38,777 nt of DNA from Nitrospirota bacterium (GCA_021791055.1 JAJYXI010000031.1:1-38777), one strand, 5' to 3'; positions 8,025 to 17,301 are shown, counted from the first letter of the stretch. Translations and numbers: made by a program. The notes: generated by a model not told the origin, from the sequence alone.

Positions 8025-10154
8025 ATGGCAGGAGCATTATGGTTTTTATCGATAGTTTTTGCCTTGCTATTCCCCGGTATCAGCATCGCATCAGAAGCCA
8101 CGAATAACCCATCTCAGGATAAAATAAAATTTGCATCAAAAAACTCCCCGACTAAAAACACCACAAAGGAAGAACTGCTTTTATTCTATGAAGAAAAAGA
8201 CCTTGTGGTGGCCACAAAACGGAAAATACCTCTCGGTAAGGCGCCTGCAATTGCAACAGTCATAACTGCCGATGAGATTAAGAACATGGGTGCAAGGAAC
8301 CTCATGGATGTATTGAAGATGGTTCCAGGAATGGGAGTCTCTATAAATGAGTACGGTAGATACATGTTTGAGGTGAGAGGTATAAGGACAGCAACATCAG
8401 AGAAAATACTGGTTATGATAGATGGACACAGATTGAATGAATCCTATACAGGAAGCGCTCTTGCCAATGTCTACAATGACCTTCCCATAGAGAACATAAA
8501 ACAGATAGAGATAATAAGAGGCCCCGGTTCTGCACTTTATGGAGCAAATGCCTTTGCGGCTGTCATAAACATTGTTACAAAAGATGCGGATGATATAAAA
8601 GGTGTGGCTGTATCTGCTACAGGAGGAAGTTTCGATACCAAAAAGTTCAATGTCCTCGGCGGCAAGTCATTGGGTGAGTTTCAAATATCGGGCGCTGTTG
8701 ATTATATAAATACCAACGGGCCAAAGCTCGTAATAGACAAAGACAGGTTTGCGGGACAATCATATACGGCAGCTCCGGGAAGAACAGACGCGAGCCTCGA
8801 AAAGACGGATATCTTTCTAAAGGCATCATACGGCAATCTTGGCTTTAAAGGCCAGTATATAAACAAAAGCAGAGGGGCGTACATCGGTAATGCCTATGCC
8901 CTCACGGATGAAAACTCGATAAATTTTATCGACTTCTGGAATGAATTAAGTTATAACCAATCCATTACAGATAGCCTTTCTGCAAAATTAAGGGTGTATC
9001 TTGACCAGTTTGAGCAGGACGCAAGGCTTGAGATTTTCCCCGAAGGATTTACCTCAAGTAGTGGTGCAAACGTATTCCCCGATGGTGCGCTTGCAAAACC
9101 TCTCCTTAAAAACAGGACACTCGGCACAGAACTCCAGATCGATTTCGATCTCTTTGAGGATAATCACTTAATCATTGGCGGCCTTTATGAAAATATAAGG
9201 CAGTTTGATGTAAAGCTCTACACAAACTATGATCCGACGACTACTACAGCAAATCTCCTTCCCCTCGGCTCGTTTCAGGATGTGACATCATGGGCAAACT
9301 TCAATAAGGATACAAAGAGGGAAATATGGGCTGCATTTATTCAGGATGAATGGGACATCATGGATAATTTGAATGTTACAGCAGGGGGCAGATACGACCA
9401 CTACAGCGACTTCAAGGATACCTTTAATCCGAGGGTCGGTGTTGTGTGGGGCTTTATGGAGAATGCAGATTTGAAACTACTATATGGACAGGCATTCAGG
9501 GCGCCGAATTTTGTTGAATTATATAATGCCAATAACCCCACTGTTATAGGCAATCCAAACCTGAAACCGGAAAAAATAAGGACTTACGAAGCGAGTGTGG
9601 GTTACCGGTTTACGGATAACTTCAGAGTTGATATGGATTATTTTATAAACTTGATTGATGACCTTATTGTCAGAGATGCAACAGTATCTCCCGCACAATA
9701 TGCAAACAAAGAGGGAGCGAGGATCAGGGGCATTGAGATAGATCTGACAGGAAACTATACCCCTTCGAATTACTGGAAGGTGAGTTATACATATCAGGAG
9801 CCGAAGGACTCCGACACAAAGAAGAGGCTGCCTGATGTGCCTTCTCAAAGGGCGACAGCCAGTTTGAATTACGGGCTTTCAAAGTATCTGATTTCACATA
9901 TCGATGTAGTATGGACAGGCTCCAGACCCAGGGCTTCGGGGGATACAAGGGGAAATACTCCATCTTATACCACTGTGGATTTAAACCTTATTGCCAAAAA
10001 TATCTATAAAAATCTTGAGATAAAAGGCTCTGTGCACAATCTCTTTGATAAGAGATACAGGGATCCAGATACATCGGGTTCTTCAAAACTTATACTCAAT
10101 GATTTTCCGCGGGAAGGCATTTCTGCTTTGATAAGTATTAGTTACAAGTTTTAA
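8025..10154 (+). CDS. TonB-dependent outer-membrane receptor
   Basis: A 709-residue outer-membrane transporter. It has an N-terminal signal peptide (hydrophobic stretch about 5-22, cleavage near ISIAS-EA). A plug domain covers about 60-175 (TVITADEIKNMGARNLMDVLKMVPGM, then VMIDGHRLNE and IEIIRGPGSALYGANAFAAVINIVTK). The 22-stranded barrel follows and ends in aromatic SYKF. Shine-Dalgarno AAGGAGG precedes the ATG. The substrate cannot be told: no siderophore, cobalamin or ABC genes are adjacent. The plug resembles colicin I/vitamin B12 type receptors. It ends one base from the convergent FabH-like gene. Confidence 0.92.
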   Translation: MAGALWFLSIVFALLFPGISIASEATNNPSQDKIKFASKNSPTKNTTKEELLLFYEEKDLVVATKRKIPLGKAPAIATVITADEIKNMGARNLMDVLKMVPGMGVSINEYGRYMFEVRGIRTATSEKILVMIDGHRLNESYTGSALANVYNDLPIENIKQIEIIRGPGSALYGANAFAAVINIVTKDADDIKGVAVSATGGSFDTKKFNVLGGKSLGEFQISGAVDYINTNGPKLVIDKDRFAGQSYTAAPGRTDASLEKTDIFLKASYGNLGFKGQYINKSRGAYIGNAYALTDENSINFIDFWNELSYNQSITDSLSAKLRVYLDQFEQDARLEIFPEGFTSSSGANVFPDGALAKPLLKNRTLGTELQIDFDLFEDNHLIIGGLYENIRQFDVKLYTNYDPTTTTANLLPLGSFQDVTSWANFNKDTKREIWAAFIQDEWDIMDNLNVTAGGRYDHYSDFKDTFNPRVGVVWGFMENADLKLLYGQAFRAPNFVELYNANNPTVIGNPNLKPEKIRTYEASVGYRFTDNFRVDMDYFINLIDDLIVRDATVSPAQYANKEGARIRGIEIDLTGNYTPSNYWKVSYTYQEPKDSDTKKRLPDVPSQRATASLNYGLSKYLISHIDVVWTGSRPRASGDTRGNTPSYTTVDLNLIAKNIYKNLEIKGSVHNLFDKRYRDPDTSGSSKLILNDFPREGISALISISYKF

Positions 10155-10155
10155 A

Positions 10156-11178
10156 TTACTTGCCCCATCTCATGACGACTGCTGAATAATGGAATCCTGC
10201 GCCAGGGCCGCACATAACTACTAAATCGCCGTCTTTTATCTTTCCCATTGTAACAGCTTCGTGCAGATTTGCGCCTATTGAGGCTGCGCTCATATTGCCG
10301 TATTTTTCTATTGTGACATGCATTTTTGCATCTGGAACATCCAGTGCCTTTTGCCATGTATCCACAAGTATCTGGGTCGGATTATGCAGTATTAAAAAAT
10401 CTATGTCTTTCTCTGTATTTCCTGTTTTTGCAAGGGCTTTTTTAGCAGCTTCCGGTATTTTAGTAGGGCCGTAGCGCCTTATTTTTTCGATACCGGAATC
10501 GCCTCGGTCGATGTAAAAGAATACTTTTTCTCTCGGTCCTTCAAGATAACTGCCTGCTCTATAATTTTCTATAAGTGCCCTTGGAAGCCTGAAGTTTCTA
10601 CCTACAGCGCTCCAGCAACTCCCGTCGGTCTCGAGATGGGTGCTTACTATTCCCCTGCTATCGCTTACCGGCTGCATTATAAGGGCTGCTGCGCCGTCAC
10701 CAAGAAACATGCAGTTCTTCTCCGTATAATCTGCTGTTACAGTCCAGTTCGATGCACCTATGCATGCTATGGTATTGTACATGCCGCTTCTTATAAGTGC
10801 CCAAGCAATGGTAATCTGCGAGAGCAGGGATGTGCATGCGCTCTCCACATTTATCGCAGCGGCGTTTTTGGCCCCTGATTTATACTGCACAAGGGCAGCA
10901 TTGCCCGGCTGCGGCTGATCATGGAGGTTCGGGCCGTCGAGTATTAACTCCACATCTTCAATGCTGATACCTGCATTTTCAACTGCTGCCAAAAGTGCCT
11001 TTGTCTCCATATCAGAGGACTTTTCTCCCTTTGCGCAGACCCTTCTTTTCATAACTCCTGCATTGTCGAAGAGATCATCAAAAGGCAATAAGTCAAACTG
11101 TTTGAACCAGTCATTGGTTCTTATCTCCTCAGGCACATAGATACCTGTTCCCACAATTCCCACAGACCTCATTTTCAT
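10156..11178 (-). CDS. FabH-like 3-oxoacyl-ACP synthase III family protein
   Basis: A 340-residue thiolase-fold condensing enzyme. The catalytic triad is present with FabH spacing: Cys115 (VESACTSLLS), His265 (FLILHNPTQ) and Asn295 (EKYGNMSAAS). The ending GPGAGFHYSAVVMRW is also typical. It differs from housekeeping FabH in its opening (DLLPFDDLFDNAGVMKRRVCAKGE) and stands outside any fatty-acid operon, so a specialised acyl substrate is likely. AAGGAG precedes the ATG by 6 nt. It diverges from the ThDP enzyme gene across a shared promoter region. Confidence 0.8.
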   Translation of the reverse strand: MKMRSVGIVGTGIYVPEEIRTNDWFKQFDLLPFDDLFDNAGVMKRRVCAKGEKSSDMETKALLAAVENAGISIEDVELILDGPNLHDQPQPGNAALVQYKSGAKNAAAINVESACTSLLSQITIAWALIRSGMYNTIACIGASNWTVTADYTEKNCMFLGDGAAALIMQPVSDSRGIVSTHLETDGSCWSAVGRNFRLPRALIENYRAGSYLEGPREKVFFYIDRGDSGIEKIRRYGPTKIPEAAKKALAKTGNTEKDIDFLILHNPTQILVDTWQKALDVPDAKMHVTIEKYGNMSAASIGANLHEAVTMGKIKDGDLVVMCGPGAGFHYSAVVMRWGK

Positions 11179-11203
11179 GGCAATCTCCTTTATTGTAGAG
11201 AGT

Positions 11204-11231
11204 ATATTAATTTTATCAGAAAAACTTGCAA
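11204..11231 (-). promoter_or_regulatory. Promoter for the FabH-like gene
   Basis: On the minus strand TTGCAA (11231-11226) and TAATAT (11209-11204) are 16 bp apart, giving a start near 11197 and a leader of about 20 nt that contains the AAGGAG ribosome site. TTGCAA is its own reverse complement and may serve the opposite direction too. Confidence 0.5.
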
Positions 11232-11235
11232 ATTA

Positions 11236-11263
11236 TTGCTTTGTCTGAAGTTTTTTGTTATAT
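11236..11263 (+). promoter_or_regulatory. Promoter for the ThDP enzyme gene, possibly leaderless
   Basis: TTGCTT (11236-11241) and TTATAT (11258-11263) are 16 bp apart. The predicted start falls at about 11270-11273, on the ATG itself, and no Shine-Dalgarno precedes that ATG. This suggests a leaderless transcript, but the -35 match is weak. Confidence 0.35.
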
Positions 11264-11272
11264 TTCCTTCAG

Positions 11273-12973
11273 ATGACCACTGCAGAGCTTATAGTCAAAT
11301 GCCTTGAAAATTATGGAGTCGAATATATCTTCGGCATACCTGGCGGGGCATTAGAACCTCTGAATAATGCCTTATACAAAAGCAAAATCAAAGTAGTCGT
11401 TACAAAACATGAAGAAGGCGCTGCATTTATGGCAGACGGGTATGCGCGATTAAGCGGCAAGATAGGAGTATGTTTTGGTACAACAGGCCCCGGTGCTACG
11501 AATCTCATAACAGGCATCACATCTTCTCATGCAGATTCCATTCCTGTGCTTGCACTCACGGCTCAGGTTGCTACGGCTGTATTTGGCAAGGGAGCGGTGC
11601 AGGAATTTGCGGGTGAAAGTTTGAGTATCGTTAATATGTTCAGGAGGATCACAAAATACAGTGATATCATAATAAACGAAAAAAAGGCTCGGGATGTGAT
11701 ATCAAAGGCATTGAGAACTGCATTAACAGGGAAGACCGGACCGGTGCATATAAATCTTCCAACCGATATTATGAAGCGAGAGACCGCAGAAAGAGATAGC
11801 GTAAATTATATAGGACAGACGATGGTTTTTGACAGAGAGGGCGTGAAAAGGGCTGCGAGCATCCTTCTTAAGGCAAAAAGACCGGTGATTTTAGCAGGAT
11901 GGGGTGCGGTGCTTTCGAGGGCTGATAGGGAGCTTAAGGAACTGGCAGAACTCATGGGCATACCTGTTGCCACATCCCAGAAAGGGAAAGGTATTTTTAA
12001 TGAACTCCATCCCCTTTCTCTGGGCGTGTTTGGTTTTGCAGGTTCACCTGCGGCAAGAGAGTATATAATCGAAGCAAATAATATCGATGTCATGCTTGCT
12101 ATAGGTACGAGTTTTAATGAATGGATGACATCGAGCTGGGATAAAAGGTTACGCCCAAAGAAATCGATGATTCAGGTCGATATATATCCTGATGAAATCG
12201 GAAAGAATTATCCTGTAGCTGTTGGTATAACAGGAGATGCAAAGGTTGTTTTGCGGGAGCTTATTTACGAGTTAAAGAGGCAGTCAGGCAAAAATAAATG
12301 TGGATGTTCTTTCGAGAGAGAGGTGAAAAAACTTAAAGAGAGATTTTGGACAGTCGCAGAGAGGAGAATCATAAAATCGAATAGGGTGCCGTATAAGCCG
12401 CAGAGATTGATGAAAGACCTCATGGACAGTTTGCCGGCTGATGCTATATATTTCACAGATATCGGCAACAATATGGCGTGGGCTTTACGATATATTAATA
12501 TCGTAAGGCCATATTCTTTTTATATACCCCTCGGCTTTGCCTCGATGGGTTTTGGCGTAGCGGCGCCTATTGGAGCAAAGCTGGCTATGACTGACAGGCC
12601 TGTTGTCGCCATAGTCGGCGATGGAGGTTTTTTGATGAATGGTATGGAGGTGTCCACAGCGGTTAACTATAATATTCCTGTGATATGGGTGATAATGAAC
12701 AATTCCATGCTCGGAATGATATACCACGGATTGAAGCTTCTCTCCAGTCCTGAAGGTATTCCTTCTAAATTTAAGCAGGTGGATTTTGTTAAGATTGCAG
12801 AAGGACTTGGCGCAAGGGGAATCAGGATTACCAGACCTGGAGAAATTAATAAAAAGATGATAGATGATATAATTTCATCAGGGGCTCCTACTGTTCTGGA
12901 TGTGATAATAGATCCGGAAGAGGTTCCGCCAATTCAATCGAGAGTTGAAACACTTGAGAAACTTTATACGTAA
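11273..12973 (+). CDS. Thiamine-diphosphate enzyme, acetolactate synthase-like
   Basis: A 566-residue ThDP-dependent enzyme with the three usual domains. The N-terminal PYR domain carries the catalytic Glu (TKHEEGAAFMADGYARLSG, E47); a central FAD/nucleotide-like domain and the C-terminal ThDP/Mg motif (GDGGFLMNGMEV ... IMNNSMLGM, about 449-479) follow. It resembles the IlvB large subunit, but no small regulatory subunit is adjacent and the usual 'DAFQE' motif reads AVQEF, so the substrate is open. ATG at 11273 starts the conserved MTTAELIVKCLENYGVEYIFGIPGG; a TTG at 11255 is possible. The substrate-binding protein gene overlaps its end. Confidence 0.8.
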   Translation: MTTAELIVKCLENYGVEYIFGIPGGALEPLNNALYKSKIKVVVTKHEEGAAFMADGYARLSGKIGVCFGTTGPGATNLITGITSSHADSIPVLALTAQVATAVFGKGAVQEFAGESLSIVNMFRRITKYSDIIINEKKARDVISKALRTALTGKTGPVHINLPTDIMKRETAERDSVNYIGQTMVFDREGVKRAASILLKAKRPVILAGWGAVLSRADRELKELAELMGIPVATSQKGKGIFNELHPLSLGVFGFAGSPAAREYIIEANNIDVMLAIGTSFNEWMTSSWDKRLRPKKSMIQVDIYPDEIGKNYPVAVGITGDAKVVLRELIYELKRQSGKNKCGCSFEREVKKLKERFWTVAERRIIKSNRVPYKPQRLMKDLMDSLPADAIYFTDIGNNMAWALRYINIVRPYSFYIPLGFASMGFGVAAPIGAKLAMTDRPVVAIVGDGGFLMNGMEVSTAVNYNIPVIWVIMNNSMLGMIYHGLKLLSSPEGIPSKFKQVDFVKIAEGLGARGIRITRPGEINKKMIDDIISSGAPTVLDVIIDPEEVPPIQSRVETLEKLYT

Positions 12974-13865
12974 GAAAAAATATTTGGTCAATAGTAGTAA
13001 TTTTCTATTGTTGCTGGTTCTCGCTTGCGCGGTACTGTTTTCCGCATCTCCCTGCGAATCAGCGGATGTGATTATTGTTGGCGATACTCATCTTAAACCT
13101 GTAAACGATATTATTTCGGGTGTAAGGGAGAAACTCGATTCTCCTGTAAAGATATATAATCCATCAGATGTTAAAGGCAGGTTAAAGGGCATTGCAGCAA
13201 AGGAGGAGGCAAGGGTTGTCATAGCGCTGGGGAGGGAAGCCATGGAGGAAGCGCTTAAGCTTTCGCCATCCATTGCCGTGATTTATGACCTTGTCATAAC
13301 ACCCCCGGAGATTGACAGGCCGAACACGACAGGCGTTTATATGGCCACGCCTGTGAGAGAATATGTCGACATTGTTAAGGGTTACCTGCCGTCAATCAGG
13401 CGGATAGCGGTCATCGGCAGTCATGATTTGATGAAGATACTGGACGGGACTGCCAACCCGCAGGTTTTAGCCTACAGCGTAAGAAGCTCATTTGAGTTCG
13501 TGAGCGCTGTCAAACGGGTTGATTCAGACGGTGCTATTCTGCTTCTGCCTGATGTAGGTCTGCTTACCTCCACAACCATAGAAGAGGTTTATCTGGTGTC
13601 GTTCAGGAAAAATATTCCCATACTGGGCATCTCGGAAAAGCATGTAAAACAGGGCGCTCTCTTTGCCCTTGCATTTAATCCTGTAAGCGTTGGCAGGCAG
13701 TTGGGCGAAAAGGCATCAAAGGCCCTTAATGGCATGGATGTGGGACAGATTCCTCCGTCTCCGTCCCGCGAGTTTGAACTGTATATCAATACAGATACGG
13801 CAAGGAAAATGGGCATCCACATCCCTGCCGAGCTTTTAAGAAAGGCCAAGAGGATATACCCATGA
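12954..13865 (+). CDS. Periplasmic ABC-type substrate-binding protein
   Basis: About 303 residues with a basic N-terminus, a hydrophobic stretch (FLLLLVLACAVLFSA) and a signal cleavage near CESA-DV, followed by a two-lobed periplasmic binding fold of the PF04392 type. Features such as VVIALGREAMEEAL, TTGVYMATPVREYVDIVKGYLP and KASKALNGMDVGQIP fit that family. The start is uncertain: TTG at 12945 or 12954, inside the previous gene, with no good ATG. It overlaps the following sensor kinase by ATGA and no ABC permease is present, so it probably feeds ligand information to the kinase rather than a transporter. Confidence 0.75.
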   Translation: MRNFIRKKKYLVNSSNFLLLLVLACAVLFSASPCESADVIIVGDTHLKPVNDIISGVREKLDSPVKIYNPSDVKGRLKGIAAKEEARVVIALGREAMEEALKLSPSIAVIYDLVITPPEIDRPNTTGVYMATPVREYVDIVKGYLPSIRRIAVIGSHDLMKILDGTANPQVLAYSVRSSFEFVSAVKRVDSDGAILLLPDVGLLTSTTIEEVYLVSFRKNIPILGISEKHVKQGALFALAFNPVSVGRQLGEKASKALNGMDVGQIPPSPSREFELYINTDTARKMGIHIPAELLRKAKRIYP

Positions 13866-16087
13866 GATTGACATTCAGAAAAAAGGCTCTCTTATTCATA
13901 ATACCGATACTGGTTCTTGTCTCGTTTGTGTATACCTATGATGCGATAGAAACAGAGAAAAAACTGACAAGAAAAGAGCTTATAAAGAGGTCAGAGGTTA
14001 TAACGACATTGGCAAGCAAAACAGGAGAGCTGCCGATTCTTTCAGGAAATGCCGAGCTTCTGAGGAAGACCGCATCATTTATCAAAAACTCTCCTGATGT
14101 CGCATTTGTCTCCTTCTACGACAAAAAAATGAACCTCCTGATGCACGACGGCGTTTCATTTGCAGGAAAGCTTCCAGAGTTGTCTTCGAGCTCGCCGATG
14201 TCTTTCTTTGAGGAGGGCGAGTTCTTTATTTTTTACGCCCCTGTTTTTACTGTCAGGGCATCGGAGGACATAGGCATATTCCAGGAAGATGCCTTAAAAC
14301 AAACAAAGGAGACAATCGGATGGGTGAGGATAGGCTTTTCAAAATCCACAATGAAAGAGACTGAAGAAAGTATTGTCTTCAGAGGCCTGATGCTTGCCCT
14401 TATATTTTCGATAGGCAGCAGTATTATTGTTTCTATTTTAATAACAATAGCCACAAGACCTTTGGTGATGCTTTCCGGAGCTGTGAAAAGGCTTAAAGAG
14501 GGAGAGTACCCTGAGATAAAAATAGACCCTACCAGCGATGAGATCGGAGAACTCTCTGTGGAGTTTGGCAGGATGACACGGGCTATAAAAGACAGGGAAT
14601 TGAAACTTATCGAGTCCGAAAAAAAGATAAGAGATCTCTTCGAAAGGGTTGAACATGCCATCTTCAGGCTCGACAAAGACGGCAATATAGTTGAGACCAA
14701 CAGGAAATTCGACGAGCTCTGCGGCGGAACAAACAGATTCTGCGGATTGTTTTCATCCAACATGGAAGGGCTTAGGCTCCAGAAGGCAATATCCAATGGG
14801 ATGAAGAATTCCGAGGAAAGGATTATTGGCAGCGATGGCAACGAGCTTATTGTTCTTATGAGCGTGTACCCGGAATTTGACGAGCAGGGCAATATTACAG
14901 GCTTTGACGGTTACTTTGTTGATATAACAGAGAAGAAGAGGCTTGAGGAGACCCTTATACAGACGCAGAAATTGGACAGCCTCGGTATGCTTGCAGGCGG
15001 AATCGCTCATGACTTCAACAACATTCTTACAGGTGTCTTGGGATATGCATCCTTGTTAAAGAGCACAGTGTCTGAGACAGACAAGACATACAAATATATA
15101 GATACGATAGAGAAGTCTGCTTCAAGGGCTGCAAACCTTGCGCAGCAGCTTCTTGGTTTTGCAAGGAAGGGCAAATATATAATGACAAAGCTGTCAATAA
15201 ATGACCTCGTGAAAGAACTTGCATCATTCGTAAAGGAGACATTTGACAGGAGCATAACCATAGTTTTAGACTGCGAAGAAAATCTCCCGCCTGTGGAGGG
15301 TGACAGCAATCAGCTTTATCAGGCAATAATGAACCTCTGCATAAACGCAAGGGATGCAATGCCTGAAGGGGGAAGGCTTTATATAAAGACGGAATATTAC
15401 CTGCTTCACGATGAAAAAGTGGTCGATTTCTTCCAGATCCCTGCCGGCGGATATGTGAGGGTGAGCGTCACGGATACCGGAGTTGGAATGCCTCCTGATG
15501 TTAGGAAGAGGATATTCGAACCGTTCTACACAACAAAGGGTATTGGAAAGGGAACAGGACTCGGTCTTGCCATGGTATATGGAATAGCCAAAAACCATGA
15601 GGGCTATATCACTGTCTATTCAGAGATAGGGCTGGGAACCACTGTGCGCTTATATCTGCCAAAGGCAGACGGGACAGTGGAGGAGAAAAGGAGGGATAGA
15701 GTTATGAATGAAAGACCCAGAAAGGGGACAATCCTTCTTGTTGACGATGAGGAGGTGGTAAGGGAGCTCGGAAAAGATATTCTTGAGGCATACGACTATG
15801 AAGTGCTTCTTGCTGTTCACGGAAACGAGGGAGTGCGTATATTCAGCGAAAATAAGGACAGGATTAATCTTGTAATTCTTGACATGGTAATGCCTGAAAA
15901 AGGCGGCAGACAGACATTTAAGGAGATAAGAACTCTAAAGCCTGATGCAAAGGTGCTTATATGCAGCGGATATGGAGAGGAACAGTATTTTTATGAATTG
16001 TTCGAAGCAGGTGCAGCCGGCTTCCTACAAAAGCCTTTTCAACACACGGAGCTGCTGAGCAAGGTTGAGGATGCAATGGCAAGGTAG
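13862..16087 (+). CDS. Hybrid sensor histidine kinase (HAMP-PAS-HisKA-HATPase-REC)
   Basis: A 741-residue membrane kinase. TM1 is at about 9-25, a periplasmic sensor region at about 26-172, TM2 at about 175-197, HAMP at about 197-250 and PAS at about 255-360. HisKA carries the phospho-His in GGIAHDFNNILTGVLGYA (H383). HATPase motifs are NLCINARDAMPEGG, VTDTGVGMPP and GTGLGLAMVYGI. A C-terminal receiver has DDEE, D674 (VILDMVMP) and K724. The start overlaps the binding-protein stop (ATGA). No separate output regulator is adjacent, so signalling must pass to a distant partner. Confidence 0.93.
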   Translation: MRLTFRKKALLFIIPILVLVSFVYTYDAIETEKKLTRKELIKRSEVITTLASKTGELPILSGNAELLRKTASFIKNSPDVAFVSFYDKKMNLLMHDGVSFAGKLPELSSSSPMSFFEEGEFFIFYAPVFTVRASEDIGIFQEDALKQTKETIGWVRIGFSKSTMKETEESIVFRGLMLALIFSIGSSIIVSILITIATRPLVMLSGAVKRLKEGEYPEIKIDPTSDEIGELSVEFGRMTRAIKDRELKLIESEKKIRDLFERVEHAIFRLDKDGNIVETNRKFDELCGGTNRFCGLFSSNMEGLRLQKAISNGMKNSEERIIGSDGNELIVLMSVYPEFDEQGNITGFDGYFVDITEKKRLEETLIQTQKLDSLGMLAGGIAHDFNNILTGVLGYASLLKSTVSETDKTYKYIDTIEKSASRAANLAQQLLGFARKGKYIMTKLSINDLVKELASFVKETFDRSITIVLDCEENLPPVEGDSNQLYQAIMNLCINARDAMPEGGRLYIKTEYYLLHDEKVVDFFQIPAGGYVRVSVTDTGVGMPPDVRKRIFEPFYTTKGIGKGTGLGLAMVYGIAKNHEGYITVYSEIGLGTTVRLYLPKADGTVEEKRRDRVMNERPRKGTILLVDDEEVVRELGKDILEAYDYEVLLAVHGNEGVRIFSENKDRINLVILDMVMPEKGGRQTFKEIRTLKPDAKVLICSGYGEEQYFYELFEAGAAGFLQKPFQHTELLSKVEDAMAR

Positions 16088-16093
16088 TATATG

Positions 16094-16798
16094 ATGACCT
16101 CCGGAATAGTTGTCCCTCCTATCTTCCAGAGTTTTTCTGTAAAGGCTTTTTTTACCACGAAGATGTCGGGCAGCAGCAAGGAGACCGTCTCTAAGATGGC
16201 TGATGTGCCCTTGAATAATATATACCTCCCGGTACAGAGACATACGGATAAGACCTTAGTATTGGATTATGATTTTGAGCCGAAGATAGCCGATGCTGTC
16301 ATTACAAACAGAAAGGGCATCTTGATAGGAGTCCAGGTAGCAGACTGCGTCCCTGTTCTCTTATATGATATTAAAAAGCATGTTGTCGGAGCTGTACATG
16401 CAGGCTGGAGGGGGGCTGCAGCAGAGATCCTGAAAAATACAATAAAGGCAATGACAGAGAGATTCTGCTCATTGCCGGGTGATATATTGGTCGCCATAGG
16501 CCCTGCCATAAGAGGGTGTTGTTACGGGGTCGGCTACGAGGTAATAGAGGCGGTTGAGAAAGTGACGAGTTCAGAGTTAAGAGTTAAAAGTTCAAAAGAC
16601 TACATAATTAGAAAAGGTGAAAAATACTGTCTTGATTTACCCACTGCCAATAAATATCAGGCCATTTCTTCAGGCGTCAAAACGGAAAATATATGGGTGT
16701 CCGATGAATGCACCTTCTGCCTTCCTGAAAAATATTACTCATACAGGTATGCAAAGGGGACTACAGGCAGGCAGTGCGGATTTATAGGAATTGTGTGA
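16094..16798 (+). CDS. pgeF: Purine nucleoside phosphorylase / laccase-domain protein YfiH
   Basis: A multicopper-oxidase-like (DUF152) protein of 234 residues. Members are known as purine nucleoside phosphorylases or peptidoglycan-editing factors. Metal-site and family motifs are seen: QVADCVPVLLYD, GAVHAGWRGAAAEI and AIGPAIRGCCYGVGYEV. The start is one of two adjacent ATGs (16091 or 16094). A 28-bp heptamer repeat is translated in frame as SSELRVKSSKD at about residues 158-168. It follows the kinase gene by a few bases. Confidence 0.88.
   Translation: MTSGIVVPPIFQSFSVKAFFTTKMSGSSKETVSKMADVPLNNIYLPVQRHTDKTLVLDYDFEPKIADAVITNRKGILIGVQVADCVPVLLYDIKKHVVGAVHAGWRGAAAEILKNTIKAMTERFCSLPGDILVAIGPAIRGCCYGVGYEVIEAVEKVTSSELRVKSSKDYIIRKGEKYCLDLPTANKYQAISSGVKTENIWVSDECTFCLPEKYYSYRYAKGTTGRQCGFIGIV
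16567..16594 (+). repeat. Four heptamer units inside pgeF
   Basis: GAGTTCA, GAGTTAA, GAGTTAA and AAGTTCA follow directly, period 7. The unit is the same type as AGTTAAG in recJ. Only one arm is present; no complementary arm follows. Confidence 0.75.
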
Positions 16799-16819
16799 TT
16801 TGATTATGTTGTTTATAAT
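16791..16819 (+). promoter_or_regulatory. Promoter for the CBS gene
   Basis: TTGTGT (16791-16796, over the pgeF stop) and TATAAT (16814-16819) are separated by 17 bp, giving a start near 16826 and a 26-nt leader with AAAGGAG. The perfect -10 makes this one of the better promoters in the window. Confidence 0.6.
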
Positions 16820-16851
16820 AAAGAATCTAAAATCGACCCAAAGGAGATAAA

Positions 16852-17301
16852 ATGCAAAAGGCAAAGGATATAATGATAAGGGATGTGATAACAGTAAAGC
16901 CTGCCACTACCATAGAAGATCTGGCGCGGATATTTATAGAGAAGAATATCAGCGGTGCGCCTGTTGTTGATGATAATGGCGATTTGATCGGTATTGTCAC
17001 AGAGAACGACCTCATAAGCCAGAACAAAAGACTGCATATCCCGACGGTCGTGAGACTGTTTGACGCCTTTATTATGCTCGAAAGCCCCGGAAGGATAGAG
17101 AAAGAGATAAAGAAAATGGCTGCAGTTACAGTGGATGATATATGCACAAAGGATGTTATAACCGCTACCGAAGATATGCTGGTAGAGGATATAGCCACTA
17201 TCATGTCTGAGAAGAAGGTACATCTGATTCCTGTTGTGGATGGCAGGAAGGTTTGTGGCATAATCGGGAAGATGGACTTAATCAAGGGGATGGTGAAATA
17301 G
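16852..17301 (+). CDS. Tandem CBS-domain protein
   Basis: A 149-residue protein made almost only of two CBS domains (about 1-58 and 93-149), as in KDIMIRDVITVKPATTIEDLARIF and DICTKDVITATEDMLVEDIATIM. Such stand-alone pairs bind adenine nucleotides or S-adenosylmethionine and act as energy-state sensors, but the partner is not shown here. AAAGGAG precedes the ATG. Its stop codon TAG overlaps the start of the heptamer array at 17301. Confidence 0.88.
   Translation: MQKAKDIMIRDVITVKPATTIEDLARIFIEKNISGAPVVDDNGDLIGIVTENDLISQNKRLHIPTVVRLFDAFIMLESPGRIEKEIKKMAAVTVDDICTKDVITATEDMLVEDIATIMSEKKVHLIPVVDGRKVCGIIGKMDLIKGMVK

Noticed and set aside
11273-12973. Firm call as ilvB
   Set aside because: No ilvN follows and one IlvB signature differs; only the ThDP family is certain.
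14233-14892. Long antisense reading frame (219 codons) opposite the hybrid kinase
   Set aside because: It is Ser/Ile/Leu-rich shadow coding opposite a well-supported kinase, without ribosome site or domain.
16852-17301. CBS gene as an IMP dehydrogenase fragment
   Set aside because: Complete two-CBS protein with its own promoter and ribosome site; no barrel sequence nearby.
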